A stretch of 64,000 nucleotides of DNA from JAIOPA01 sp964655175. GTDB taxonomy: Bacteria > Eisenbacteria > RBG-16-71-46. The stretch lies in contig CAZZLY010000001.1 of assembly GCA_964655175.1 (NCBI GenBank), positions 105,035-169,034 on the forward strand. Reading direction: 5' to 3'. A program made the translations under genes and the position numbers. Positions 33,764 to 41,660 of this stretch are shown here, piece by piece; the first letter of the stretch is position 1; each line of letters starts with the position of its first letter. The notes below the pieces were generated by a model that saw nothing but the letters and a program-made list of their open reading frames with translations, did not search any database and was not told where the DNA came from.

Positions 33764-35328
33764 CAGAAGTTCCCCTTGAGGATGAATTTGATCTGGTCGA
33801 ACTGGTCGCCGTTGCCGTTGAGGTTGCCCTCGTCGACGGGCGTCGAGCCACCACCGATGTAGTCCGGGCCGTACTGCAGGAACATCTCCATGTTCCCCGT
33901 GGGCCGGTACTGGAGCTGGGTGAACAGCCCCTTGCGCAGGATGCTGGCGTCGTTGCCGAACACGAAGCGGTTGTAGACCTTCATCTTGGGCGTCAGGTTG
34001 AGCGAGTTCTCGATCGAGAACAGCTGCTTGCGCTCGGGCTTGCCGATGTCGCGCAGCTTGCTCTGCACGCGCAGCCATGCCAGACGGCTCTCGACCTGGA
34101 GCTCGTTGAACCAGTCCAGGTGCGACTCCTTGCGCAGGATGCCGCCGCTGGGGGAGTAGACGTCGCGGCGACGGTACGAGGTCTTGCCCGTGAACCCGTT
34201 CACGAACTCGATGTAGAGCTCGTTGTACATCTCGCGCGTCGCGTTGCGGCTGAACGTCTTGTTGGAGTACGCGAGGAACTGGTTCGAGTAGGTGATCGCC
34301 CGCTCCGGCAGCATGTAGTAGGACTGCAGGATGAAGCCGGTCTCGTCGCTCGTGGGCCCGCCGAGGGCGTTGCGGTAGCGCGGGCCGCGGCTCCACCAGC
34401 CGGGCGCGAAGTTGAGGTAGCCGACGCGCGGGTGGCCGACCTTGAGACTGCGGATCTCGGCGTGCAGCACCGAGCGGTCCGAAAGTCGGAACGGGGTCGG
34501 GGTCTTGCCGATCGTGATCGGGCCGCGGACACCGTTGCCGTTGTGCAGCGTCGGCATGCTCTCGGCGTATTCCAGCGACAGGTCGGTGTGGCCCCAGCGG
34601 TAGCGCGAATCGATCGCCATCACGCTCGTCCAGGGCGCGGGGCCGCTGATGCTGTCGCGGCCGGTCCAGCCCTCGAAGCGGTTGTAGGTCATCCCCAAAC
34701 GCAGGCGGTCGTCGCGGAAGAAGTTGCGACGCAGGCGCATGACGTACATGTCGTCCGTGCGCAGCTCGCGCTGCGCCGCGATCGAGTCGCGCGGGATGAC
34801 CGGATCGCTGCCGCTGAAGTCCTGCGGATTGAACTGACTCGACTGGTCCGCGACGATGAACGTGGCGTTGGTCTTGAAGAAACCCCACGTGTCGAGTCGC
34901 ACGCCCTGCCCGTCGCCGCGGCCGTTGGTGATGTTGATGAGGTAGGAGTCCACCCAGAAGCGGTCCTGCCGCGAGAACAGATAAGCGTCGAGGCCGCGCT
35001 TGCCCATCTCCTTGCGGAATCGCAGATGCGATTCGCGGTACTGGAACTCGGGGCGCGCGCCGTTGTTGTCGTTGGGATGCCACTCGGCCTCGACCTTGAG
35101 GAACGCCTCGACGCCGCCGCGGGGCTGCGTGAACAGGCGCAACTGCGCGTTGTCGAAGTTGTCGTACGAGTTCGAGTCGAAGTTCCACGGATAGGCGCGG
35201 TTGTTCTTGCGCATCTCCGCCATGAGCTGGTACTCGCCCTCGAGCTTGGTGACCGCGCGCGCGACCGTCGGCCATGCCGACAGCACCGCGAGGGCGAGCA
35301 GGGCGAGGGCCTTCCGACGCCGGATCAA
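33763..35328 (-). CDS. Outer-membrane beta-barrel protein of unknown family
   Basis: A 521-residue exported protein: signal peptide (ALLALAVLSAWPTVARA), then an extended beta-rich sequence with regular amphipathic strands and a final Phe (IKFILKGNF). The barrel has many Arg/Asp/Asn loops and aromatic girdles; no plug domain or catalytic motif was seen. The TTG start follows GGAGGT and overlaps the stop of the PorV-like gene (TTGA). It is likely a porin for oligosaccharides or an adaptor for the CBM48 barrel encoded directly downstream. Family assignment is open. Confidence 0.7.
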   Translation of the reverse strand: MIRRRKALALLALAVLSAWPTVARAVTKLEGEYQLMAEMRKNNRAYPWNFDSNSYDNFDNAQLRLFTQPRGGVEAFLKVEAEWHPNDNNGARPEFQYRESHLRFRKEMGKRGLDAYLFSRQDRFWVDSYLINITNGRGDGQGVRLDTWGFFKTNATFIVADQSSQFNPQDFSGSDPVIPRDSIAAQRELRTDDMYVMRLRRNFFRDDRLRLGMTYNRFEGWTGRDSISGPAPWTSVMAIDSRYRWGHTDLSLEYAESMPTLHNGNGVRGPITIGKTPTPFRLSDRSVLHAEIRSLKVGHPRVGYLNFAPGWWSRGPRYRNALGGPTSDETGFILQSYYMLPERAITYSNQFLAYSNKTFSRNATREMYNELYIEFVNGFTGKTSYRRRDVYSPSGGILRKESHLDWFNELQVESRLAWLRVQSKLRDIGKPERKQLFSIENSLNLTPKMKVYNRFVFGNDASILRKGLFTQLQYRPTGNMEMFLQYGPDYIGGGSTPVDEGNLNGNGDQFDQIKFILKGNF

Positions 35329-36257
35329 CGGTCACCTCCGGGAAGCGGTGCGCGCAGGGTGATGCGATAGGAGGCGCCCAGATCGTGGTCCGTGGTCGCG
35401 GTGGCGTCCACGTGATAGCCCCGGTGGAAGACGCCGAAGCCGCCGTTGAAATCGAGTTCGTTGGGAGAGCCCTGCGTGTCCACGATGTTCGACAGGTTCG
35501 AGACGCTCGAACGGATCGCGAACACGTTGAAGAACGTCACCTCGATCCCGGCGCTCAGCGAGGTGCGTCCACCCGCCAGCTGCGACCAGCCCAGCGAGAT
35601 GGTGGATTCACGGTTCCACCGTACCGAGGCGGCGAGTTCCTGGCGTGCCGCGAGGCGCTGGCCGCCGGTGCCGGGGATGAACTCGTAGCGCGGCTCGAGC
35701 AGGTCGCGACCGACCCACGCCAGATCCACGCGCCACGGCGTCTCATAGAGGAGCGAGGCGTCGAGCGAGGTGCGCGACTGCCGACCGTAGTCGATCGCGG
35801 TCGCGGGCGCCGACGGGTCGGCGAACGGCGTGAAGCCGATCCGGCCCACCTTGCCCGCCAGACCCACCGACAACGTCCCGCCGTGCGGCATGAAGTCCGG
35901 GCTCATGCGGTGCGCGACGGCCAGCGTGAACAGGTCCTCGGCGTAGCTGTCCGACAGCCCCAGATGGTGCCAGCCGGCGCCGAGGCTCACCGGGCCCACC
36001 GGAGCGGCCACCGCGATGCCACCGACGTTGAGATCCGCCAGCCCATAGGGCTTGGCGTAGTCCACCGAGGCCTCGCCGCGCGTGAGGCGGGTGAGGGCGG
36101 CCGCGTTCCAGTAGTGTGCCGAGACGTCGGACACGCTCGCGATGGAACCGAATCCCATGGCGAGTCCGCGTGCCCCGACCGCGACCTCCTCGAAGTAGGC
36201 GTGGGCGGTGGCGGCCCACAGCAGCGTCAGCGCGAGTGCCCGCGACAGCGCCTTCAT
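35325..36257 (-). CDS. PorV/PorQ-like outer-membrane protein
   Basis: A 310-residue exported protein. The signal peptide (ALALTLLWAATAHA) is followed by the start typical of the PorV/PorQ/UPF0164 group of FadL-like barrels: VAVGARGLAMGFGSIASVSDVSAHYWNAAAL. In Bacteroidetes, PorV is the outer-membrane shuttle of type IX secretion, delivering cargo to the attachment machine (family knowledge). Here it sits directly after a gene for a protein with an FlgD-like C-terminal domain (ATGA overlap), which suggests a dedicated export partner or a structural barrel of the starch complex. True T9SS membership cannot be shown from this window. Confidence 0.72.
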   Translation of the reverse strand: MKALSRALALTLLWAATAHAYFEEVAVGARGLAMGFGSIASVSDVSAHYWNAAALTRLTRGEASVDYAKPYGLADLNVGGIAVAAPVGPVSLGAGWHHLGLSDSYAEDLFTLAVAHRMSPDFMPHGGTLSVGLAGKVGRIGFTPFADPSAPATAIDYGRQSRTSLDASLLYETPWRVDLAWVGRDLLEPRYEFIPGTGGQRLAARQELAASVRWNRESTISLGWSQLAGGRTSLSAGIEVTFFNVFAIRSSVSNLSNIVDTQGSPNELDFNGGFGVFHRGYHVDATATTDHDLGASYRITLRAPLPGGDR

Positions 36258-37567
36258 CGCACCACCACCACGGAACGGAGCGCACGGCTCAGATTGGGCT
36301 CGATCACGGTGCGGATCACGTAGATGCCGGGCGGTACGATGCGGCCGCGCTCGTCACGGCCGTCCCACGCATCGCGCAGGTCGGTCTCGGAGGCCGCATC
36401 CCAGAACGAATCCCCGGGCTGGCCGCGCACGACGTTGCGCGTCTGGCCCTGATACAGCGCACGCACGAACCTTCCGCGCAGGTCGTAGACGTTCGCGGTG
36501 AGGTTGTACTGCCGCACCTTGGCGATCGGATCGGTGGGATCCAGCTTCTTGTCGAGTTCGACCCGGAACGACACCTTGTCACCGGCGTCGGGTGAGAACG
36601 CGGGGCGATCGAGGTGCACTTGGTCCGCCGCGAAGCGCAGCGCCACGACGGGCGGCTGGAACCGGAACGTGATGCGATCCTTGGGCGAGACGTTCCAGTC
36701 GGCCACGCCATCGGGGCCGGGCGCACCGTTGTTCAGCCCCGTGTCGTTGTTGCGGTCCAGATCGAGGATCGCCCAGTTGTCCAGGAACACGAGGTCGCCC
36801 GAGTTGTCCGTGTGCCCGCGCAGGTTGTCCGGGGCCGAATCGGGCCCACCGGTGCCGTCGCCGCCGGCGGTCACGACCGCGCACACCTTGATCTTGGTCC
36901 CCGGCGGGAACAGGCGGAAGGTGTCCGCGACGCCGGCCACGGTGAGGAACGTGTCGCGCGTGCCCACGCCGGCCGAGCCCAGGAACAGCGAGCGCCAGGG
37001 GATGCGCAACTCCATGGCGCGCTCGGGATTCCCCTGCAGGAAGGTGGCGGCGGCGTTGAACGTGGCGCCGACGCGCTGATCGTCCACCTGGTTGCCCGCG
37101 ATCTGGACGATGAGGCGCGGCGAGGTGTTGCCATCCCACGTGGCCGCGAACAGGTCGGGGGCGAAGCCCTTGCCCTGCGCGGTGCCGGTGGTGTCGAAGT
37201 CGAAGTTGCGCTTCCACGAGTTGAGCTGCGTCATGGACGTCAGACCACGATTGGGCACGGTGTCGAACAGCAGCACCATGTTGTTGTCCCAGATGCGGCC
37301 CTCGCCGGCGACGTACAGGAACTGCGCGTCCCAGGTGATGCGGATCTGGTTGACGTCCTCGTTCACGCCCCAGCGCGAATCATCGGGCGCTTCCTCTGGG
37401 GCGTTGGCGGCGTTGTTGAAGCCGAACATGGCCTCGTCGGTCTGATAGTCCGTCGTGAAGCCGTCCACGCGGATGCGCGCGGACAGATCGCGCGCGGTCA
37501 CGGCGTGACCGATGCCGGGCAGCGCGAGGACGAGCGGCAGTGCGAGACAGAGGGAGCGCAGACGCAC
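36254..37567 (-). CDS. Secreted CBM9-like protein with C-terminal FlgD-like Ig domain
   Basis: A 437-residue exported protein, first gene of the minus-strand starch operon. The GTG at 37567 gives a signal peptide (LCLALPLVLALPGIGHA). Residues about 25-230 resemble CBM9/DOMON-like sandwich domains (IRVDGFTTDYQTDE, NQIRITWDAQFLYVAGEG, MELRIPWRSLF), a family that often binds carbohydrate ends. The C-terminal about 100 residues form an FlgD-like Ig domain (LTANVYDLRGRFVRALY, DAWDGRDERGRIVPPGIYVI). No catalytic residues were recognised. It is probably a surface-exposed glucan-binding component. The start overlaps nothing upstream; a promoter-like pair lies 57-85 bases before it. Confidence 0.7.
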   Translation of the reverse strand: MRLRSLCLALPLVLALPGIGHAVTARDLSARIRVDGFTTDYQTDEAMFGFNNAANAPEEAPDDSRWGVNEDVNQIRITWDAQFLYVAGEGRIWDNNMVLLFDTVPNRGLTSMTQLNSWKRNFDFDTTGTAQGKGFAPDLFAATWDGNTSPRLIVQIAGNQVDDQRVGATFNAAATFLQGNPERAMELRIPWRSLFLGSAGVGTRDTFLTVAGVADTFRLFPPGTKIKVCAVVTAGGDGTGGPDSAPDNLRGHTDNSGDLVFLDNWAILDLDRNNDTGLNNGAPGPDGVADWNVSPKDRITFRFQPPVVALRFAADQVHLDRPAFSPDAGDKVSFRVELDKKLDPTDPIAKVRQYNLTANVYDLRGRFVRALYQGQTRNVVRGQPGDSFWDAASETDLRDAWDGRDERGRIVPPGIYVIRTVIEPNLSRALRSVVVVR

Positions 37568-37598
37568 GGGAGCCCACCGGGATTGGGGAGGGAACGTG

Positions 37599-37611
37599 AC
37601 GAACAAAGTCC
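37599..37611 (-). promoter_or_regulatory. 13-bp shared leader element, copy 1
   Basis: GGACTTTGTTCGT read on the minus strand, 31 bases upstream of the GTG that starts the eight-gene operon. An identical copy lies on the plus strand at 37988-38000. Both are just downstream of the promoter candidates, where an operator or leader signal would act. Confidence 0.5.
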
Positions 37612-37623
37612 AGGACGGTGCGC

Positions 37624-37652
37624 ATACTCGCCGTGTCACGCGATGGGGTCAA
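37624..37652 (-). promoter_or_regulatory. Putative promoter of the minus-strand starch operon
   Basis: On the minus strand TTGACC (37652-37647) is followed after 17 bases by GAGTAT (37629-37624). The -10 is weak (3 of 6 consensus bases). The shared 13-bp element lies 12 bases further downstream. Confidence 0.3.
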
Positions 37653-37950
37653 GGCTCCCGCACCTCACCATGAGCGGCGCGTGTTCCGGCGTCCGATGGC
37701 GTGTTGAGCCCTCGCCCTGAGGTTGCTTGAATGCATAGATATTGCGTTGATTCAAGGACCTGCTGAACACGTCCTCGGGCTCGGAAGGACGGGCTCCCCC
37801 GCGGATCGCACAGGGCTCGCCGGCGGAACCGAGGGATGCGGGGCGGGGGGCGTCCACAGCGCGGCTTGAGCCGATGTCCGTCGCAGCGTCGCCCGCCGTG
37901 AAGGGCGGGCGAGCGGGTCCGGGTTGCCGATGCGAACCTGCAATCGGGCA

Positions 37951-37980
37951 TTGAATCCCGGTCCTCGTCCTCTTTATTAT
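37951..37980 (+). promoter_or_regulatory. Putative promoter of the 38100 gene
   Basis: TTGAAT (37951-37956) and TATTAT (37975-37980) are 18 bases apart. This is the best -10 in the window and sits in a locally AT-richer stretch. It predicts a leader of about 110 bases. Confidence 0.55.
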
Positions 37981-37987
37981 CGGGGGC

Positions 37988-38000
37988 GGACTTTGTTCGT
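37988..38000 (+). promoter_or_regulatory. 13-bp shared leader element, copy 2
   Basis: GGACTTTGTTCGT on the plus strand, 7 bases after the -10 box of the 38100 gene. It is identical to the minus-strand copy at 37611-37599 in front of the divergent operon. Confidence 0.5.
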
Positions 38001-38099
38001 AGCACCCTCCGGCACACTGCTCCTCGCTCATGCGCGCCCGGCCGGGCCCTGGTCGCGTCATGCTCCGTTCCATGCACGGCCCCCGGGAGACCCGCATCC

Positions 38100-40565
38100 A
38101 TGAAGAGGCTACTCGCCCTCCTTCTCGTCGCGCTGGCGTGTTCGTTCGCCGCTCAGGCGCAGGCCGCGACGCCGCAGACCATCGTCGTGGACGGTGTCAA
38201 CGACTTCCTGCCGGGCAACCTGCTCAAGGACGATCGAGCGGACACGCAGAGCAACTGCGGCGTCGGCATCTACCCGATGGATCTGGGTCGCGTGTACGTC
38301 ACGAACGACGCCAACTTCCTGTACGTCGGCATCGAGTTCTCGAAGACGTGCTACTGCGACATGAACCTCGGTATGGCGATCGACGTCGGCACCGCGACCG
38401 GCGGCACCACGGATGCCTTCGGTCGCAAGATCGGTTGGGCCAACGTGCCGTTCAAGCCGGATTGGTACCTCTACGACGTGACGCCGACGAACTGCAACTC
38501 GTTCAACTACGAGGCGATCTACCGCGACACGCTCGGCACGTGGCAGAACCGCTCGAGCCTGTTCAACCCCTCGTACAGCACCGGTGCCAACGGTCTGGGC
38601 ATCGTGGACTCGCTCAACTTCAAGGAGTTCAAGCTCCCGCTCGCCACGCTCGGGGCGCCCGCGGGCACGGCGATGCACCTGGAGTTCTGGGTCACGCAGG
38701 ACAGCCCCACGAAGGGCCCGCTCGACGCGCTGAGCAGCGACAACGTCCAGATGTCGCGTGCGACGACGACCACTTACGACACGACCGCTGTGGTGCAGAT
38801 GACGAGCATGATCACCTACACCGTGCTCAACGCCACCGACAACGCGCCGCCGACGCTGCTCTCGGCGGAGGCGGTGGGCTTCGCGGTGCAGGCCAACAAG
38901 CAGTTCGGCCTGCTCACCACCAAGGTGGACGTCAAGTTCAGCGAGCCCGTCGATCTGACGAGCGCCCAGACCGCGGCCAACTACGCGTACTCCGGTCCGG
39001 CGCCCGCGCGCACGATCACGAGCGCGGTGCGTGATGCCGCCGCGCCGGACATCGTGCATCTCACGCTGAGCACGCCGATCACCGCCAACGCCGCCGCGTT
39101 CGGGATCACGGCGTCGAACGTGAAGGACGTCGCCAACAACACGATCGTGGCGAACGGCGTGACCAACAAGGCGCAGTTCTTCCTGCAGAACCTGCAGTTC
39201 AACGGCAACTTCGCGCTGGGCCTGTGCAGCGGTGCGTTCACGGCCGCCGACACGTTCGCGGTCGAGGGTAGCCTCGCGCCGCTCACGTTCGGCCTCTGCG
39301 ACAACGGCCTCATGTACGACGCCAACGCGGACTCGGTCTACACGCTGTCGGTGCCGTTCTCGCTGTCGCTCAACCGGGCGACGGGCAAGGGCGAGGCCGA
39401 TCTCGAGTGGAAGTTCAGCAACAAGTGCACCACCTACGAGTCGCTCGCCGGTAACCGCTTCTTCCACCTCACCAGCGACAGCGGCTCGACCGCCCGCATC
39501 ACGGCCGCCTGGAACAACGACGACCCCGCGAACTACACCTCGCGTGCGGTGGACGTGATCTTCAAGGTCAACGCGGCGCTGCGGAACCCCGGTCCCGCCG
39601 ACGTCATCACGCTGCTGGGGGATCGCGGTCCGCTGTCGTTCAACCAGCCCGGCGTGGCGATGCTCGACAACGGCGTCGCGCCGGATGCGGTCGCGGGCGA
39701 CAAGATCTACACGGCCCGCGTCACGTTCCCCAAGTGCTCGTTCCGCACCGTGGGCTGGAAGGTCGATTTCAACGGTTCGTTCGAGTGCGCCGGCCAGGGC
39801 AACCGCACCGTGTATCTGAACGACGCGCTCTACAGCACGACGACGCCGATCGTGCTGCCCGCGCGCGGCATCGATCGCTGCGAGGTCACGGACAAGGCGC
39901 TCACCGTGGTGTTCTCGGTGCGGGCCGACCAGTTCTACCCGCCGTCGGGCCCCACGGACACGCTGTCCATCCGGGGTGACGTGGCGCCGCTCGACTTCGG
40001 GACGGACGCGGTGATCATGAAGGACGACGGTGCGGGTTACGACGCCCGCGCCAACGACGGCGTGTTCACCAAGGCCGTGACGTTCCCCGACTCGTCGCGC
40101 TTCAACGTCTCGTTCAAGTACTTCACGCTCGGTAACTTCGAGTGCGCGGGCTTCGGCAACCGCACGCTGACGCTCAACGACGTCACGATGGCGACGGCCA
40201 CGCCGCTCGTTCGTCTGCAGGACGTGTTCGACTACTGTTCGGACCTCGCGGGCGTGGGCCCGGGCGTGCGCCCCGGCGATGCCGCGTCGTTCGCGGTGCT
40301 CCGTCCGGTGATGCCGAACCCGATCCGCCGCTCGGCGCGGTTCTCGTTCGAGCTCCACCGTCAGGGACGCGTCGCGCTCGACGTCTACGACGTCACCGGT
40401 CGTCGCGTGGCGCGCGTCGCCGAGATGGAACTGGCGCCGGGCGTGCACACCGTGGCGTGGGACGGCCGTGATTCCCGTGGCGTCCGCCTCGGAGCCGGCC
40501 TGTACGTCTACCAGCTGTCCATGGGCGGGGAGCGCGTCTCGAGCCGCCTGATCGTCACCCAGTGA
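38100..40565 (+). CDS. Secreted multidomain protein with repeated Gly/Cys modules and FlgD-like C-terminal domain
   Basis: An 821-residue exported protein (signal peptide LLVALACSFAAQAQA). The N-terminal about 220 residues resemble a CBM9/DOMON-type sandwich (IVVDGVNDFLPGN, VYVTNDANFLYVGIEF). Next is an SbsA-like Ig region (about 255-350, LTTKVDVKFSEPVDLTSAQT). Three related modules of about 120 residues follow; the last two end with near-identical signatures (FECAGQGNRTVYLND and FECAGFGNRTLTLND) and share a GD-x-x-PL-x-F core. The C-terminal about 80 residues are an FlgD-like Ig domain (VALDVYDVTGRRVARV, WDGRDSRGVRLGAGLYVYQL). No catalytic centre was recognised. It probably binds glucan at the surface (inferred from context). 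Confidence 0.72.
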   Translation: MKRLLALLLVALACSFAAQAQAATPQTIVVDGVNDFLPGNLLKDDRADTQSNCGVGIYPMDLGRVYVTNDANFLYVGIEFSKTCYCDMNLGMAIDVGTATGGTTDAFGRKIGWANVPFKPDWYLYDVTPTNCNSFNYEAIYRDTLGTWQNRSSLFNPSYSTGANGLGIVDSLNFKEFKLPLATLGAPAGTAMHLEFWVTQDSPTKGPLDALSSDNVQMSRATTTTYDTTAVVQMTSMITYTVLNATDNAPPTLLSAEAVGFAVQANKQFGLLTTKVDVKFSEPVDLTSAQTAANYAYSGPAPARTITSAVRDAAAPDIVHLTLSTPITANAAAFGITASNVKDVANNTIVANGVTNKAQFFLQNLQFNGNFALGLCSGAFTAADTFAVEGSLAPLTFGLCDNGLMYDANADSVYTLSVPFSLSLNRATGKGEADLEWKFSNKCTTYESLAGNRFFHLTSDSGSTARITAAWNNDDPANYTSRAVDVIFKVNAALRNPGPADVITLLGDRGPLSFNQPGVAMLDNGVAPDAVAGDKIYTARVTFPKCSFRTVGWKVDFNGSFECAGQGNRTVYLNDALYSTTTPIVLPARGIDRCEVTDKALTVVFSVRADQFYPPSGPTDTLSIRGDVAPLDFGTDAVIMKDDGAGYDARANDGVFTKAVTFPDSSRFNVSFKYFTLGNFECAGFGNRTLTLNDVTMATATPLVRLQDVFDYCSDLAGVGPGVRPGDAASFAVLRPVMPNPIRRSARFSFELHRQGRVALDVYDVTGRRVARVAEMELAPGVHTVAWDGRDSRGVRLGAGLYVYQLSMGGERVSSRLIVTQ

Positions 40566-40577
40566 TCCACCCGGCGT

Positions 40578-40602
40578 CGTCCGGGGCCGCGTGCCCCGGA
40601 CG
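40578..40602 (+). terminator. Hairpin between the 38100 and 40691 genes
   Basis: A 9-bp stem (CGTCCGGGG with CCCCGGACG) and a 7-base loop, 13 bases after the stop at 40565. It could terminate or attenuate read-through into the 40691 gene. Confidence 0.5.
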
Positions 40603-40690
40603 GCGTTCCGGTTCATGCCGCACCGCTGTACGACCACGGCGGCCCGCTCGAGGTGGGCAGGCCGCTTCTTCGGACGAGGAGAACCCCATC

Positions 40691-41584
40691 ATGCGCAATG
40701 CGACCACGATCCTCGCGACCGGCCTGTTGCTGGCCTTCGCGGGCTCGGCGCTCGCGGCGACCGTCGACGGCACGCTCGACGGGGCCTACGGTGCCGCGCT
40801 GTCCACGCAGACCACGCAGACCCAGTTCGGGGATGCCAACATCAGCCTGACCGACTACGCGAACGGCTCGGAGCTCGATGCCGCCTACGGTTACATCAGC
40901 GGCGGCGTGCTCTACCTGTTCCTCGCGGGCAACCTCGAGTCGAACTTCAACAAGCTCGAGCTGTTCCTCGACACCAAGACGGGTGGGCAGAACCAGCTGC
41001 GCAGCGACAATCCGAACGTCGACTTCAACGGTCTCAACCGTCTCGCCGGCCTCAAGTTCGATGCCGCGTTCAGCCCGGATTACTACATCGGCTGGAGCGG
41101 TGGCTACGACGGCAGCGGCTACCGTCTGTTCGCCAACTGGGCCGAGCTCCTGACGGCCGGTGGCGGCGCGGGCAACTACCTCGGCAGCAACACCGCCGCG
41201 ACCTCGGGCCCGCTGTCGGGCGGCACGAACCCGGACGGCATCGAGATCACGATCAACAACAGCAACGCCGGTGGCGTGGGCGGTGGCTGCTCGGCCGCCA
41301 GCGGCGCGGGCGTGAGCACGGGCGCGGAGTACGCGATCCCGCTGTCGGCGATCGGCAGCCCGTCGAGCGGCTGCATCAAGGTGCTCGCCGCCGTCAACGG
41401 CAGCGGTCACGACTACTTCTCGAACCAGTTCGCGGCGCCGCTGCCGGCGGGCACCTGCAATCTGGGCGAGCCGTCGGTCGTGGACCTGTCGCAGATCGCG
41501 GGGGACCAGTACTTCCAGATCTGTCTGCAGACGGTGTCGGCCAAGAAGAGCACCTGGGGCAACGTGAAGTCGCTCTATCGGTGA
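40691..41584 (+). CDS. Exported protein of unknown function, CBM9/DOMON-like
   Basis: A 297-residue protein with a clear signal peptide (TGLLLAFAGSALA) and GAGGAGAA before the ATG. The mature part begins VDGTLDGAYGAALSTQ, and YGYISGGVLYLFLAGNLESN then LELFLDTKTGG follow. These read like the calcium/carbohydrate-binding sandwich domains seen at the N-termini of the 36254 and 38100 products. The middle is Gly/Ser/Asn-rich and two Cys pairs may form disulphides. There is no FlgD-like tail, so it may stay periplasmic or be exported differently. A terminator follows. Function is not known. Confidence 0.65.
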   Translation: MRNATTILATGLLLAFAGSALAATVDGTLDGAYGAALSTQTTQTQFGDANISLTDYANGSELDAAYGYISGGVLYLFLAGNLESNFNKLELFLDTKTGGQNQLRSDNPNVDFNGLNRLAGLKFDAAFSPDYYIGWSGGYDGSGYRLFANWAELLTAGGGAGNYLGSNTAATSGPLSGGTNPDGIEITINNSNAGGVGGGCSAASGAGVSTGAEYAIPLSAIGSPSSGCIKVLAAVNGSGHDYFSNQFAAPLPAGTCNLGEPSVVDLSQIAGDQYFQICLQTVSAKKSTWGNVKSLYR

Positions 41585-41605
41585 TCGACGTCGTTGGAAC
41601 GTTAG

Positions 41606-41636
41606 AGCCCCCGGCGAGCGCGACTCGCCGGGGGCT
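41606..41636. terminator. Bidirectional terminator hairpin
   Basis: A 13-bp perfect stem (AGCCCCCGGCGAG with its complement) and a 5-base loop lie between the convergent 40691 gene and malG. Confidence 0.75.
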
Positions 41637-41660
41637 TCGTGTTGCCGGGCGTCGTCCGGG

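Larger units (their letters stand above)
37568..38099. other. Divergent regulatory region of the starch operon and the 38100 gene
   Basis: A 532-base region without a credible gene. It holds promoter-like hexamers on both strands, an identical 13-bp element in each leader (listed separately), and an imperfect inverted repeat around 37726-37756 (CTTGAAT ... ATTCAAG) of unknown meaning. Base composition is less GC-rich around 37730-37760 and 37965-38000 than elsewhere. Two open frames of about 150 codons on the minus strand have no recognisable protein character. Confidence 0.6.

Noticed and set aside
33763..35328. SusC/TonB-dependent receptor in the starch operon
   Set aside because: No plug domain, no TonB box and only 521 residues; it reads as a simple barrel.
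37568..38099. A riboswitch in the long leader of the 38100 gene
   Set aside because: I could not build a conserved aptamer-like fold; only a short shared element and a weak inverted repeat are visible.
37636..38101. Two about 150-codon minus-strand frames in the divergent regulatory region
   Set aside because: No ribosome-binding site, no recognisable domains, and they cover the promoter and leader elements.
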